Notes: generated by a model not told the origin, from the letters alone. A DNA stretch of 64,000 bases from Vibrio mytili (GCF_000830505.1 NZ_JXOK01000058.1:1-64000); one strand, 5' to 3'. Positions 36,837 through 48,985 are shown, numbered from the stretch's first letter. Numbers and translations are program-made.

Positions 36837-37946
36837 TCAATCATTTCCTTCCATATCAAGCACTTTGTTTAATGCACTTCGTATGACCTGGTGCATATCG
36901 TAGTATTTATACTCAGCGAGTCGGCCACCGAAAATTACATTTTCAGACTCTTCTTTTGCCAACTGTCGATATTGTTTAAATAACGCCATATTTTTTTCAT
37001 CGTTTACCGGATAGTACGGTTCGTCACCAGGTTTCCACTCGGAAGGATACTCTTTGGTAATGATAGTATGCGCCGTTTCTACCGGGTCAAAGTGCTTGTG
37101 TTCAATGATTCGAGTATAAGGTATGGTGCGTTCTGTATAGTTAACAACCGCATTACCTTGAAAGTTAGCGGTATCCATTCGATCATTTTCAAATCTTAAA
37201 GAGCGGTACTCTAAGCGCCCAAGTTGATTATCAAAGTATTCATCGATTGGTCCGGTATAAATCACCTTGTCAGCCATTGATTGAAAGTGATTTTTGTCCG
37301 ATAAAAAGTCTACACCTAATTGAACTTCCGCCTTTTCTAACATCTTTTCAATCAGCTTGGTGTATCCCCCAATTGGAACCCCCTGATAACGATCAGAAAA
37401 GTAATTGTTATCATAAGTTAAACGTACCGGAAGACGGCGAATGATAAAAGCAGGAAGCTCAGAACAATCTCGTCCCCACTGTTTTTCCGTGTACCCTTTT
37501 ATTAAGGCCTCATAAATATCACGCCCTACCAAAGAAATCGCTTGCTCTTCTAAGTTGGTCGGCGTTTTATCCGCCATTTCAGCTCTTTGTTCACACAATT
37601 TTTCTTCGGCTTCAGCGGGTGTAGTCACTCCCCACAACTGATAAAACGTGTTCATATTAAAGGGTAAGTTATATAATTTGCCTTTATAGTTAGCTAACGG
37701 TGAGTTGGTAAAGCGGTTAAACTCCACGAGCTCATTAACATAATCCCATATCGCTTTATCATTCGTATGGAAGATATGAGCACCATATTTATGTACTTGA
37801 ATGCCGTCATTATCTTCAGTGTACACATTGCCGCCAATATGCTGTCGACGATCTATCACCAGCACTGAGCGTCCTAGCTTTGTCAGCTCATTAGCACATA
37901 CGGCACCAAATAACCCCGCACCTACTATTAAATAATCATATTTCAT
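36837..37946 (-). CDS. glf: UDP-galactopyranose mutase
   Basis: FAD enzyme of 369 residues that interconverts UDP-Galp and UDP-Galf. It has DYLIVGAGLFGAVCANEL (FAD-binding GxGxxG), DRRQHIGGNVYTE, KYGAHIFHT and LPVRLTYDNNYFSDRYQG. Its place in the core locus suggests a furanose galactose in the core or its extension. It lies between the unclassified GT-B gene and the second rml operon. Confidence 0.96.
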   Translation of the reverse strand: MKYDYLIVGAGLFGAVCANELTKLGRSVLVIDRRQHIGGNVYTEDNDGIQVHKYGAHIFHTNDKAIWDYVNELVEFNRFTNSPLANYKGKLYNLPFNMNTFYQLWGVTTPAEAEEKLCEQRAEMADKTPTNLEEQAISLVGRDIYEALIKGYTEKQWGRDCSELPAFIIRRLPVRLTYDNNYFSDRYQGVPIGGYTKLIEKMLEKAEVQLGVDFLSDKNHFQSMADKVIYTGPIDEYFDNQLGRLEYRSLRFENDRMDTANFQGNAVVNYTERTIPYTRIIEHKHFDPVETAHTIITKEYPSEWKPGDEPYYPVNDEKNMALFKQYRQLAKEESENVIFGGRLAEYKYYDMHQVIRSALNKVLDMEGND

Positions 37947-38338
37947 AACTTTATTCCGAAGCGTTTTATTGCTATTGAACGATTCCGTAAGTAATTTGAG
38001 TTGTTTATTGAGAGCAACGTCTCAAAATATCCACCAAAGCGTTCATTGAAGAGATGATAAGTCCAAGGCTACTTTTCACTAAAAGCTCATTCGGGCCATA
38101 TTAACAATAAATCCAATTAACCTAAACTCAGTGAACACACGGTCTAGTAGGAATAAATAAAATGCCCCGTAATTACGAGTAGAAAAATCATGACGAGATA
38201 AAACTACTGCCAAAAACTTACCTAGTGATGTCAACAAATTTGATGATATGGATGCAAAAATAAACAATATTTAGATTGACCATGTAGGATACATATCAAA
38301 CCGAACCAGTTAATACTGTAGCGAAAAACTCAAATTCA
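37947..38338. other. Intergenic gap upstream of glf
   Basis: About 390 bases between the glf start and the second rmlC stop. A 62-codon frame at 38079-38267 has no recognisable domain, so I treat it as chance. A 7-bp inverted repeat ACTGTAG/CTACAGT (38315-38321 with 38339-38345) overlaps the rmlC stop and may be a weak terminator. A glf promoter must be here, but none is clear. Confidence 0.5.
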
Positions 38339-38890
38339 CTACAGTGGCTGAATATTACAGAGAAGCATGCCTTCACTATCTTTCATAGAGAGCTTTGGAG
38401 CAAGCTGATCCGTTAGAGGCCACTCGACCCCTATCTCTGGATCATCCCATGCGATAGAGACTTCTGCCCCGGGGTTGTAATAATCAGTGCACTTATATAC
38501 AAACTCAGCCTCTAGGCTGGTGACATAAAAGCCATGCGCAAACCCTTCCGGTACCCAGAGTTGACGTTTATTTTCTGCAGACAAATATTCTCCGACCCAC
38601 TGGCCATAAGTTGGAGAGTTTTTACGGATATCAACAGCCACATCAAACACTTCACCAGAGATAACTCGTACTAGCTTTCCTTGCGTGTTCTCTTTTTGAA
38701 AATGCAGTCCGCGTAAAATACCACCTTTGGACTTCGAGTGATTATCTTGAACAAATTGAACCTTTTTACCAACAACTAGCTCTTCAAATTTTTTTTGATT
38801 CCAGGTTTCCATGAAAAAACCTCGCTCATCGCCAAACACTTGGGGTTCGATAATTTTAACATCTGGAATAGCGGTTGACGTTACCTTCAT
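38339..38890 (-). CDS. rmlC: dTDP-4-dehydrorhamnose 3,5-epimerase (copy 2)
   Basis: Paralogue of the enzyme at 15659-16210 with the same length (183 residues) and the same motifs: FGDERGFFMETWNQKKFEE, FVQDNHSKSKGGILRGLHF and VPEGFAHGFYV. ATG 38890 overlaps the rmlD TGA (ATGA), which supports that start over the in-frame ATG at 38929. It is the last gene of the second rmlBADC operon. Confidence 0.95.
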   Translation of the reverse strand: MKVTSTAIPDVKIIEPQVFGDERGFFMETWNQKKFEELVVGKKVQFVQDNHSKSKGGILRGLHFQKENTQGKLVRVISGEVFDVAVDIRKNSPTYGQWVGEYLSAENKRQLWVPEGFAHGFYVTSLEAEFVYKCTDYYNPGAEVSIAWDDPEIGVEWPLTDQLAPKLSMKDSEGMLLCNIQPL

Positions 38891-39771
38891 TCTTGATATG
38901 CCTTTATGTTTTTTAAAGCTTTTTTCCACAGGCTTGGTTTAACTGAGAAGACTTCTTCTATCTTGCTGCAGTCTAGTCGAGTATCCAATGGCCTTTTGGC
39001 AGGCAATGGGTATTCTTGGGTGGGGATTGGATGCACTATCATTTTTTTACTGTCATCTAATGAAGATGAAACGTTAGAAAAAATTTCTTCCGCAAACTGA
39101 TACCAACTAACGTGAGGCCATCCAGAATAATGATAAATACCAGACAGATCCTCTTCAGTATTCAACATCCTGTCCATCATACTAATCAACGTATGAGCAA
39201 TGTCTCCAGCATAGGTTGGAGCACTCACTTGATCATCTACCACGCTAATTTCGTCTCGCGTCTTTGATAATCTGAGCATGGTCTTCACAAAGTTATTACC
39301 AATTTCCCCGAACACCCAGGAAGTTCTAAGTATTGCATAGCGAGAAGACATAGCCATAAGCTTTTGCTCTCCCTTAAGTTTACTTTCCCCATAAACATTT
39401 TGTGGGTTAGTAATATCTTTTTCGGAATAAGGCTTATCACTTTCACCATCAAACACATAGTCGGTTGAAATATGCAGCATAATTGCGTCCACATGAGACG
39501 CAGCTTTAGCAAGGTTTTCAACAGCATCGACATTGACGGCATAACACTGCGGCGAATTTTGTTCAGCGTCGTCGACGGCTGTGTAGGCTGCCGCGTTAAT
39601 AATCACATGCGGTTGCACCAACTTAACAGTAGAAGCCACGCAATTTGCATTCGTGATATCAAGTTCTTTTCGATCAAAAGCAAACAACTCAACATCAGTT
39701 CTCAAATTTAGTTTCGACACTAAACTGGTGCCTACCTGACCATTGCAGCCAGTCACAATAACTTTAATCAT
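38887..39771 (-). CDS. rmlD: dTDP-4-dehydrorhamnose reductase (copy 2)
   Basis: A protein of 294 residues with [44 protein letters not shown] and the catalytic [10 protein letters not shown]. By eye it is clearly more diverged from its copy-1 counterpart than RmlA or RmlB are from theirs. It overlaps rmlA by 8 bases and rmlC by 4. Confidence 0.94.
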   Translation of the reverse strand: MIKVIVTGCNGQVGTSLVSKLNLRTDVELFAFDRKELDITNANCVASTVKLVQPHVIINAAAYTAVDDAEQNSPQCYAVNVDAVENLAKAASHVDAIMLHISTDYVFDGESDKPYSEKDITNPQNVYGESKLKGEQKLMAMSSRYAILRTSWVFGEIGNNFVKTMLRLSKTRDEISVVDDQVSAPTYAGDIAHTLISMMDRMLNTEEDLSGIYHYSGWPHVSWYQFAEEIFSNVSSSLDDSKKMIVHPIPTQEYPLPAKRPLDTRLDCSKIEEVFSVKPSLWKKALKNIKAYQE

Positions 39772-40642
39772 TTTTTGTGTCCGATACTAAGCGCAAAAGA
39801 TATTGACCATATTCATTTTTTGACATTGGAGTCGCAATACGTACCATGTCTTCATTTGATAACCAACCATTGCGCCAAGCAATTTCTTCTAAGCAGGCAA
39901 CTTTTAGCCCTTGAACTTCTTCAATGGTCTGAACAAACGAGGAAGCTTGATGCAAGCTCTCGTGCGTACCAGAGTCTAACCACGCAAAACCTCTTCCTAA
40001 TAACTCTACATTTAGTGAGCTATCTTCTAGATACATTTGGTTTAAAGCGGTAATTTCTAACTCGCCCCTTTCTGACGGTTGAATCGTTTTCGCCCAATCA
40101 ACAACACGATTATCATAGAAATATAAACCAGTGACTGCATAATTAGACTTAGGGACTTTAGGTTTCTCTTCGATTGTCCTAGCTTTCATCTCTGAATCAA
40201 ATTCAACTACGCCAAAACGCTCTGGGTCTTTTACCTGATACCCAAAAACTGTCGCGCCTGTTTTTTGGCCTGCGGCACGTCGCAATACCTGAGAAAAGGA
40301 TTGTCCATAAAAAATATTATCGCCTAATACCAAGCAAACCGATTCTTCACCGATAAACTCTTCACCAATAATAAACGCTTGAGCCAGACCTTCCGGCTTT
40401 TCTTGCACGGCATAGGTCAACGAAATACCAAAATCAGAACCATCGCCAAGCAAGCGCTTAAAACCATCCTGATCTTCTGGTGTGGTGATTATCAAGATGT
40501 CTTTGATGCCTGCGAGCATGAGTACAGACAACGGATAATAAACCATTGGTTTGTCATACACTGGTAGTAACTGTTTTGATACACCACGTGTTATCGGATA
40601 AAGACGGGTCCCTGACCCACCCGCTAGTACAATACCTTTCAT
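39764..40642 (-). CDS. rmlA: Glucose-1-phosphate thymidylyltransferase (copy 2)
   Basis: A protein of 292 residues with [32 protein letters not shown] and [18 protein letters not shown]. It closely follows copy 1 at 17103-17972 over its whole length, differing in scattered positions and the C-terminal tail. It is the second gene of the rmlBADC operon in the LPS-core locus. Confidence 0.96.
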   Translation of the reverse strand: MKGIVLAGGSGTRLYPITRGVSKQLLPVYDKPMVYYPLSVLMLAGIKDILIITTPEDQDGFKRLLGDGSDFGISLTYAVQEKPEGLAQAFIIGEEFIGEESVCLVLGDNIFYGQSFSQVLRRAAGQKTGATVFGYQVKDPERFGVVEFDSEMKARTIEEKPKVPKSNYAVTGLYFYDNRVVDWAKTIQPSERGELEITALNQMYLEDSSLNVELLGRGFAWLDSGTHESLHQASSFVQTIEEVQGLKVACLEEIAWRNGWLSNEDMVRIATPMSKNEYGQYLLRLVSDTKND

Positions 40643-40659
40643 TTAAATCCCGCTATCGA

Positions 40660-41718
40660 TTAGTTTCCAAGACGCTCTAGACTGTATGACCCATCTAAAA
40701 CACGCTGCCACCACATTTCGTTTTCTAAATACCATACGACGGTTTTACGCAACCCGGTTTCAAAGGTTTCCTGTGGTTTCCACCCAAGGTCGCGCTCGAT
40801 CTTCGAGGCGTCGATGGCATATCGCACATCATGCCCAGGGCGGTCTTTAACAAAAGTAATCAAGTCACGGTAGTGCACAACGTCCTTTGGCTTCTCCGGA
40901 ACCAATTCCTCGAGCAACTCACACAGCGTGCGCACAACCTCAATATTGGCCTTTTCGTTATGCCCACCGATATTATAGGTTTCACCAATATTACCTTCTG
41001 TCGCGACCTTATATAGGGCCCGTGCGTGATCTTCAACAAATAGCCAATCACGAATTTGCATTCCGTCACCATAAACTGGCAGTGGTTTACCTTTCAGCGC
41101 ATTCAGAATGATTAACGGGATCAGTTTCTCAGGGAAATGGAATGGACCATAGTTATTGGAACAGTTGGTTATCAGGCTCGGAAAGCCATAAGTGCGCTGC
41201 CATGCTCTCACCAAGTGATCGCTGGACGCTTTTGACGCAGAATAAGGCGAAGATGGTGCGTACGGTGTCTCTTCGGTAAACAAGTCATCGGTGCCTTCCA
41301 AGTCTCCGTAGACTTCGTCCGTTGAAATATGATGGAAGCGGAACGCGGCTTGCTTTTCTGTTTCAAGTTGTTTCCAATAGGCTCGCGCTACTTCTAACAA
41401 CGTATAAGTGCCAACAATATTGGTTTCAATAAACGCGGCTGGGCCATCGATTGAACGGTCAACATGTGATTCTGCTGCCAGATGCATGACCACATCAGGT
41501 TGGTACTGTGCAAAAATACGCTCCAACCCAATGCGATCACAGATATCAACTTGTTCAAACGCATAGCGCTCATTACATTCCACTTCAGTCAGTGACTCTA
41601 AGTTACCCGCGTAAGTCAGTTTATCGACGTTAACAACAGAGTCTTGAGTGTGATTAATGATGTGACGTACGACAGCAGAACCAATAAATCCTGCACCACC
41701 AGTAACTAATATCTTCAT
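40660..41718 (-). CDS. rmlB: dTDP-glucose 4,6-dehydratase (copy 2)
   Basis: A protein of 352 residues with [57 protein letters not shown] and [17 protein letters not shown]. It is very similar to copy 1. It heads the second rml operon; about 170 bases separate it from the kdkA stop on the same strand, so a promoter for this operon probably lies there. Confidence 0.96.
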   Translation of the reverse strand: MKILVTGGAGFIGSAVVRHIINHTQDSVVNVDKLTYAGNLESLTEVECNERYAFEQVDICDRIGLERIFAQYQPDVVMHLAAESHVDRSIDGPAAFIETNIVGTYTLLEVARAYWKQLETEKQAAFRFHHISTDEVYGDLEGTDDLFTEETPYAPSSPYSASKASSDHLVRAWQRTYGFPSLITNCSNNYGPFHFPEKLIPLIILNALKGKPLPVYGDGMQIRDWLFVEDHARALYKVATEGNIGETYNIGGHNEKANIEVVRTLCELLEELVPEKPKDVVHYRDLITFVKDRPGHDVRYAIDASKIERDLGWKPQETFETGLRKTVVWYLENEMWWQRVLDGSYSLERLGN

Positions 41719-41884
41719 TTTGATAATTGTCCAACATGAAATGAATCAACGCATTCTACGCCAAGCGAACATGCCTGATAAATAATGGGGAAGTATAACA
41801 AATTTAGCGAGTCGCTGGTGAGTCTTCCATGGCGCGAATGATGAAACATTCTTCAACGAAACTGAACCGCATGTTCGGTTCCAC

Positions 41885-42595
41885 TCAGCGAACGGATGAT
41901 TCATAACCTTTAACAACCGCATCAAACTCGGTTGGTTGCCAGTGGATTTTGCACTTTGCCAATTCTTTTTGAAATGAACGATGTAACCTGTCTAGATTAC
42001 CCTGTCTCCAGCTCGAACCCGGTGTTTGAGCACACTTATCGAAATCAATGATCCATACCGTATCATCTGCATCGATGAGAATATTATGGATATTCAAATC
42101 CGTATGATTCACGCCTGCGTTATGCATTTTTGCAATCTCTTCGCCAATACGCTCATACATTTTTGCCGATAAACTCTGCTCTTGAAGGATATCAACTAAG
42201 TCTTTCGCATGTGGAATACGTTCGCTCAGTAAGTCAGCTTGATAGGTTAAACCCATTTTTACCGCTCTTGCGGCGATCGGCTTAGGTACGTTCACGCCCG
42301 CTTTTGTCAGCGTAAGTAACAGCTGAAACTCTTGCGCACTGCGTGTGTTTTCCCAACCAGAGAACCAGTAATTGTCTTTGACTAGTTTGCCAAACAAACC
42401 ACCACGTCGATAATGCCGTAAGGCCGCTTGCATACCTTTGAGCTGGACAAACCAAGTCGTACCGCGCCCAGTAGCACTGCCAACCACCGCGCCTTCCCGT
42501 TGCCAATAATCGATATCAAACAGGGATTGTACTGGGTCAGAAACGCTGGATTCATCGTACCAAATTCGGAGGTTATTCTGTTGGAAAAGCTTCAT
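41885..42595 (-). CDS. kdkA: 3-deoxy-D-manno-octulosonic acid kinase
   Basis: Kinase of 236 residues that phosphorylates Kdo on lipid A, found in Haemophilus and vibrios whose LPS has one Kdo. The protein-kinase-like core is visible: LRHYRRGGLFGKLVKDNYWF, the catalytic HTDLNIHNILID and WIIDFDKC. ATG 42595 (MKLFQQNNLRIWYD) is chosen; the open frame extends 63 codons upstream without family match. It is divergent from the GT4 gene at 42867. Confidence 0.94.
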   Translation of the reverse strand: MKLFQQNNLRIWYDESSVSDPVQSLFDIDYWQREGAVVGSATGRGTTWFVQLKGMQAALRHYRRGGLFGKLVKDNYWFSGWENTRSAQEFQLLLTLTKAGVNVPKPIAARAVKMGLTYQADLLSERIPHAKDLVDILQEQSLSAKMYERIGEEIAKMHNAGVNHTDLNIHNILIDADDTVWIIDFDKCAQTPGSSWRQGNLDRLHRSFQKELAKCKIHWQPTEFDAVVKGYESSVR

Positions 42596-42866
42596 GGTAT
42601 ACCTTAGCTGAGAAATGCATGTCCAAGTTCCCTCACGAATCAGGCATTCGCTTATAGATAAACTTTTTTGCATCAATGAATGGGCTATACAGTATGTTAC
42701 CTTGTTCTGATTCAGGGACCAATCAAAGCAATAAGAAAACTGATACAGCTCAAGCGAAGTAGTACGGACGTTTAAAAATCTCAAGTAAGATCACTATTAT
42801 CAAACAAGCTTTGGTACACTTAGCACACTGATAGATATCCTAATATTTCTAGTCGAAAGGTTCATC

Positions 42867-43982
42867 ATGAAGATAGCACTGATTCACATGCGTCACGCCA
42901 AGGTTGGTGGCACAGAGCTCTTTTTAAATCAATTGTCTAAGTACCTTTGTGAGCAAGGTGAAGAAGTCACTGTCATTTGCCGTTCTCACGAAGAGCCGAG
43001 CCATCCAAACATCAAGTTTGTTCAACTCAAACCGTGGAGCTTAGGCAAAGCTCATCGTGCATACCGTTTTGCTAAAGCGGTTGAAAAGCATGTCGCAGAA
43101 AGCGATTACGACATTGTCTACGCATTAGGGAAAACCTGGACACACGATCTGATTCGCGTTGGTGGTGGTACACGTAAACACATCGTTAAACTGAGAAAAG
43201 ACCAGCGGCCTACTCCGCGTGATCGCGTTTCGATGTACATTGAACAAAAAGCACTAACTTCTGAAAACAACCTGTTTGTGGTGTCGAACTCACACAAAAG
43301 CAGCACTGAAATCATGGAAGACTATGGCGTTGACGCAAATAAAATCGCGACGATTCATAATGCTGTTGATCTTAACCGTTTCTCTCGTGAACGTTGTGCA
43401 GAACAAGTTGCACAACTCAAACAGAAACTTCAACTTAATGATCAACATCCGATTTTTCTATTTTTAGGCTCAGGTTACAACCGCAAAGGTCTGGAGCCCA
43501 CACTGCGAGCATTCAGCTTGCTAAAGCAACAAGCCAGCTTAGTGATTGTCGGCAACGAGCAACATCCACAACCTTATAAAGACCTCGCTAAATCGTTAGG
43601 TATTGAAGACAAATGCCATTTTTTAGGCAAACAAGGCAATCCTGAAGTGTTCTTTAGTATGGCGTCTTGCTATGTGTTCCCAACCAAGTATGAACCGTTT
43701 GGCTTTACCGCCATCGAGGCACTCTCGAGCGGCTGTCCGGTGATCACAACCGTCGATTGCGGTGCAAAAGAGGTGATGAACGACAGCGTTAGTACCATTC
43801 TTGAAAAAGACTACACCGTTGAAAAACTGGCCGAGGCAATGACATATTGGGCAGAAGAAGCGAAGTCAGACGAGTTCCGTAACGCATGCCGACAGTCCGT
43901 CGCTCCACTCGATGTGAATAACATCATGGAGATGAACTATCAGCTGATAAAAAAAGCATGGCAGAAAAAGCAACAAAAGTAG
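42867..43982 (+). CDS. Glycosyltransferase family 4, LPS-core
   Basis: GT-B enzyme of 371 residues resembling WaaG-type core transferases. The N-terminus MKIALIHMRHAKVGGTELFL supplies the glycine-rich acceptor loop. VVSNSHKSSTEIMEDYG and IFLFLGSGYNRKGLEPTLRA follow, with the donor-side FPTKYEPFGFTAIEALSSGC and its E-x7-E pattern. It sits in the core locus between kdkA and a GT9 gene. The transferred sugar is unknown; a first outer-core hexose is a plausible guess. Confidence 0.85.
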   Translation: MKIALIHMRHAKVGGTELFLNQLSKYLCEQGEEVTVICRSHEEPSHPNIKFVQLKPWSLGKAHRAYRFAKAVEKHVAESDYDIVYALGKTWTHDLIRVGGGTRKHIVKLRKDQRPTPRDRVSMYIEQKALTSENNLFVVSNSHKSSTEIMEDYGVDANKIATIHNAVDLNRFSRERCAEQVAQLKQKLQLNDQHPIFLFLGSGYNRKGLEPTLRAFSLLKQQASLVIVGNEQHPQPYKDLAKSLGIEDKCHFLGKQGNPEVFFSMASCYVFPTKYEPFGFTAIEALSSGCPVITTVDCGAKEVMNDSVSTILEKDYTVEKLAEAMTYWAEEAKSDEFRNACRQSVAPLDVNNIMEMNYQLIKKAWQKKQQK

Positions 43983-44025
43983 ACACCGTCCAATTAGCGT
44001 CAATACAAATTCACTCAGAGAGCAG

Positions 44026-45030
44026 TTATATGCTCTCTTTGCTTTTTGGGTCGCGACTTAGTTCCATCAACGCAAGGCTGGTTACTCGCTCTGCCGAAAT
44101 CGATTGAATGGCTTTGTTCTCTTCATCAGGGAACACACACCAAGAGTGATTGGTGCAGTGGTACCACTCCTGCAACGGAATATAAGGTGAGGTTGCGCCC
44201 CAACTTCCTACATTCCAGCCCCAAATCATCACCATTGGGACTTTCAACATTTGGAATATATGACACGGTCCGCAATCATTGGCCAGAGTGATTCGCGACG
44301 AGTTAGCGATATCCACTAACGTCTGGATACTCGGAGATTGGACAATTTCATAAGGACAGCCTTTCAGGCACGCTTCTACGACTGCGGCTTTATCGCACTC
44401 TTGCGGCCCTAAAATCACCGTGATGGTCTCAATACTTTTCGACGTTTGATAGATCGTCTTCGCCGCCTCACAATACTTTTCTATTGGCCAGACTTTGAAC
44501 TCACCTGCTCCACCCGCTGGTACTATGGTCAAGCGCGACTTGGTTTGTTGAGCAGAATCTTTACTGCCGAGCATATTAATAATGCTCGTGTCGTACTGTG
44601 TGCCAAACACCACATTACCTAACTCTAAGTTATTGTTTGCAACGTACTGCTTGCCTTTTTGCGTGAACACGTGTTGGCTGTAGAACCCATATTTATCCAG
44701 CAGTTTGGAATTGCTAAACGCATATTTTTCTTTCACTTTTGCCAAAAATAACGCGGCGTGAACGCGCTCCGATCCGGAGTAGATGTTGAATACTTTATCA
44801 AACTTTTGGGCGTTGAGACTCGAGACAATTTTGAAGATGCTCCAACCTTTGTAGTTAACAATTTTTTCAGCAAGTCCCGCAGTCACAAGCAACTCACTGT
44901 TGTTGGACTTGGTATACACCGTTATCTTTGCGTCTTTAATTTCTTTTCTGATTGCACAAAGTAAGGGAATTTGCGTTGTGATATTGCCAAATTGGGCTCT
45001 GTGTGGAACGAATACAGCCACGTTTGTCAT
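44026..45030 (-). CDS. GT9 heptosyltransferase-like protein (divergent)
   Basis: A protein of 334 residues from ATG 45030, chosen for an AGGTGG site 7 bases upstream. The C-terminal ADP-heptose-binding half is clear: IVPAGGAGEFKVWPIEKY and TLANDCGPCHIFQMLKVP. The N-terminal loop, usually containing GD, reads VPHRAQFGNITTQIPLL instead. It may be a third-heptose or accessory core transferase. It converges on the GT4 gene at 42867-43982 and diverges from the WaaC-like gene. Confidence 0.8.
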   Translation of the reverse strand: MTNVAVFVPHRAQFGNITTQIPLLCAIRKEIKDAKITVYTKSNNSELLVTAGLAEKIVNYKGWSIFKIVSSLNAQKFDKVFNIYSGSERVHAALFLAKVKEKYAFSNSKLLDKYGFYSQHVFTQKGKQYVANNNLELGNVVFGTQYDTSIINMLGSKDSAQQTKSRLTIVPAGGAGEFKVWPIEKYCEAAKTIYQTSKSIETITVILGPQECDKAAVVEACLKGCPYEIVQSPSIQTLVDIANSSRITLANDCGPCHIFQMLKVPMVMIWGWNVGSWGATSPYIPLQEWYHCTNHSWCVFPDEENKAIQSISAERVTSLALMELSRDPKSKESI

Positions 45031-45416
45031 TAATATATCCACCTGATATACAAAAAGCATGACTGATAGTCACCAGAAATGCCGAAAACTTGATCATTAA
45101 CCGGACGCCGGACTATATCAAAAATTGACATGGTATTTACATTCAGAACGAATTTTTTGAAGAAGAAAATGCAAAAACAAAACCAAGCTCAAATATTGGC
45201 ACCACTAGGCTGTGGGTAAAAGCGACAGTGGGTGCACGATTGAAATAATATGCGCCTAAGATAATAAGAGAGTTTTGCAATTTAATGATCAACCCGTGGA
45301 GGATACTTGCACTATCCGGAGATTCTCTTAGAACTCGGCATCTTGAGGTGATTAGGGTATACATTCATTGGATGCAACTGCATAATTCAATTATTAACAA
45401 TCACTTTTTTGCAATC
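45031..45416. other. Divergent intergenic region between two GT9 genes
   Basis: About 385 bases between ATG 45030 (leftward) and ATG 45417 (rightward). The rightward frame stays open back to 45285 but shows no family similarity there. Promoters for both genes must lie here; I see no confident -35/-10 pair, no repeat module and no RNA gene. Confidence 0.45.
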
Positions 45417-46480
45417 ATGAGCCTTTTTACGACACCTCCGAAGAAAATCTGTATTCTAAGACTCTCGGCTATTGGCGATGTGTGCAACACCATTGCGGTG
45501 GTACAAGCGATACAAAAGCACTGGCCGAGCACAGAAATCACGTGGATAACCGGAAAGTTGGAAGCACAATTACTCCAATCTATTCCAAACATTAATGTGG
45601 TGGTGTTTGATAAAAAGAAAGGTTTAAAAGAGTACTTTCGGGTTTGGCGAGCGTTAAAACCTATTCGCTTTGATGCGCTGCTTCACATGCAGTATGCCAT
45701 TCGAGCCAGCCTTCTGACCGTCGGTATCAAAGCCAGATACAAACTGGGCTTTGATGCGAAGAGAAGCCAAGACGGTCAGCGTTTGTTTACCAACGTGAAA
45801 GTTCCGTCGCCGTCCTCTTATCATGTATTGGATGGATTATGCCAATTTGCCACGACCCTTGGTGTGCCAGCATTTGTGCCTGAATGGTCACTGAACTATT
45901 CTGAGCAAGCAGCAAACTGGGCAACTACGCACCTCTCCAAAGGTAAGCCTAATCTAGTGATCGTACCCGGGGCGAGTAAGGCGTACAAAAACTGGACAGC
46001 AGCCGGTTACGTAGACGTGATTGATTATGCGGTGGCGAATAACTTGAATGTCATTCTTGCTGGCAGCCCTGCACAAGTGGAGAAAGATCTTGGTCAAGAC
46101 ATTGAGCGACGACTTGATGTACCTGTTACGAACCTGATTGGCAAAAGTTCGCTGCTGCAAATGTTAGCACTGCTTGATAAAGCCGACCTTGTTATCGCTC
46201 CGGATACAGGACCGACACATATGGCTAATGCGATGGGGACACCAGTGATTGGACTCTACGCCCATCATAATCCTGAGCGCACAGGACCTTATAATTATCG
46301 TGATTTCGTCGTATCCGCCTATAACGAAGCGCTCTGGGCAGAAACCCAAAAACAACCAGATGAGGTCGACTGGAGAACCCGAGTTCAGGATGAAAAAGCG
46401 ATGCAAAGAATCACCAGCGAACAGGTCATCAACATGCTAGATAACATGTTGCCTACCCTTCAATCTGAGCAAGTCAACGC

Positions 46481-46484
<4 letters not shown>
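45417..46484 (+). CDS. GT9 heptosyltransferase, WaaC/OpsX-like
   Basis: A protein of 355 residues, likely the heptosyltransferase I of the inner core. It has KICILRLSAIGDVCNTIAVV, with the GD typical of GT9, then VPGASKAYKNWTAAGY. The donor motif APDTGPTHMANAMGTPVIGL and YAHHNPERTGPY follow. ATG 45417 gives the family N-terminus; the frame is open earlier without similarity. It overlaps the next GT4 gene by 4 bases. Confidence 0.87.
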
Positions 46485-47994
<1,510 letters not shown>

Positions 47995-48005
47995 ACCTAA
48001 ATAAA

Positions 48006-48040
48006 AAGCCTGAGATACGATACAAACGTTTGTCAGGCTC
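48006..48040. terminator. Bidirectional hairpin between coaD and mutM
   Basis: AGCCTGA (48007-48013) pairs with TCAGGCT (48033-48039), preceded by an A5 run and followed by CCTTTCTT. It lies between the convergent coaD and mutM genes. Confidence 0.6.
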
Positions 48041-48072
48041 CTTTCTTCCGGTGACTCACCGTTCAAATACAC

Positions 48073-48882
48073 TCACTTCTGACAGTCATCACAAAAGAAC
48101 GTATTTCGCTGACCAATTTTTAGCTCTTGCAACGGCTCACCGCATTGCGGGCAAGGCTCTCCAGCTTTCCCATAAACCAATAACTCTTGGGCAAAGTAGC
48201 CTGGTTTTCCGTCTGCTTGAGCGAAGTCTTTAAGTGTCGTTCCGCCTTGTTTGATGGCAATGGCGAGTGTGGCTTTGATATTTTCTACCAACAAACTCCA
48301 CTCTTGTGCCGTGACTTTACCAGCAGGTCGGGTGGGATGAATGCGGGACTTAAACAGCGATTCATTAGCGTAGATATTCCCCACACCAACGACGACTTTG
48401 TTATCCATAATGAACTGTTTGACTGCGACTCGCTTCGCTTGGGCTTTTTCGGCCACGTACTCCGGGTTGAACGCCTCGGTTAATGGTTCAGGCCCGATAT
48501 GCTCTAGTACTGCATGGGACTCACCCGGCGCACACCAGAGCCAAGCGCCAAAACGACGCGGATCGTTATAACGCAGAATTTTGCCGTTGTTCAGTTTAAG
48601 ATCAACATGATCGTGCTTTGCCGCAGGAAACTCCGCATCTAGCACCCGCAGTGACCCCGACATGCCCAAGTGCACAATCGCGGTTCCTCTATCGGTTTCA
48701 ATTAATAAATATTTAGCGCGGCGGCTAATGGTGCGGATGACTTGGCCTTCAAGCAGCTTTAGCTCCTGAGGAATGTCCCAACGCAATTTGGGCGTTCGAA
48801 ACGTAAATGACTGAATCGTCTGTCCGACTAGGTGTGGGCTAATCCCCATTCGGCTGACTTCTACTTCGGGTAATTCAGGCAT
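48073..48882 (-). CDS. mutM: Formamidopyrimidine-DNA glycosylase (Fpg)
   Basis: Base-excision repair glycosylase/AP lyase of 269 residues acting on 8-oxoguanine. The mature N-terminus [10 protein letters not shown] gives the catalytic Pro and Glu. [11 protein letters not shown] and NIYANESLF follow, and a C-terminal zinc finger is formed by CPQC and CDDC. ATG 48882 is required to place the catalytic proline second; the frame opens four codons earlier. Confidence 0.97.
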   Translation of the reverse strand: MPELPEVEVSRMGISPHLVGQTIQSFTFRTPKLRWDIPQELKLLEGQVIRTISRRAKYLLIETDRGTAIVHLGMSGSLRVLDAEFPAAKHDHVDLKLNNGKILRYNDPRRFGAWLWCAPGESHAVLEHIGPEPLTEAFNPEYVAEKAQAKRVAVKQFIMDNKVVVGVGNIYANESLFKSRIHPTRPAGKVTAQEWSLLVENIKATLAIAIKQGGTTLKDFAQADGKPGYFAQELLVYGKAGEPCPQCGEPLQELKIGQRNTFFCDDCQK

Positions 48883-48985
48883 GTTTGGCTCCATTTATCC
48901 ACTTGATTCCGCAATTTTGGTTAGCATAATCGAAATGCAGAAAGAGATATACGGAAGGTTTTTAAGGTTACTCGAACAATTCGAG

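Noticed and set aside
38079..38267. 62-codon reading frame in the glf upstream gap
   Set aside because: No ribosome site, domain or coding-like composition; treated as chance.
42596..42784. N-terminal extension of KdkA
   Set aside because: The extra residues have no kinase-family similarity; ATG 42595 gives the usual length.
45285..45416. N-terminal extension of the WaaC-like gene
   Set aside because: The added 44 residues do not resemble the family, and ATG 45417 places the GT9 N-terminus correctly.
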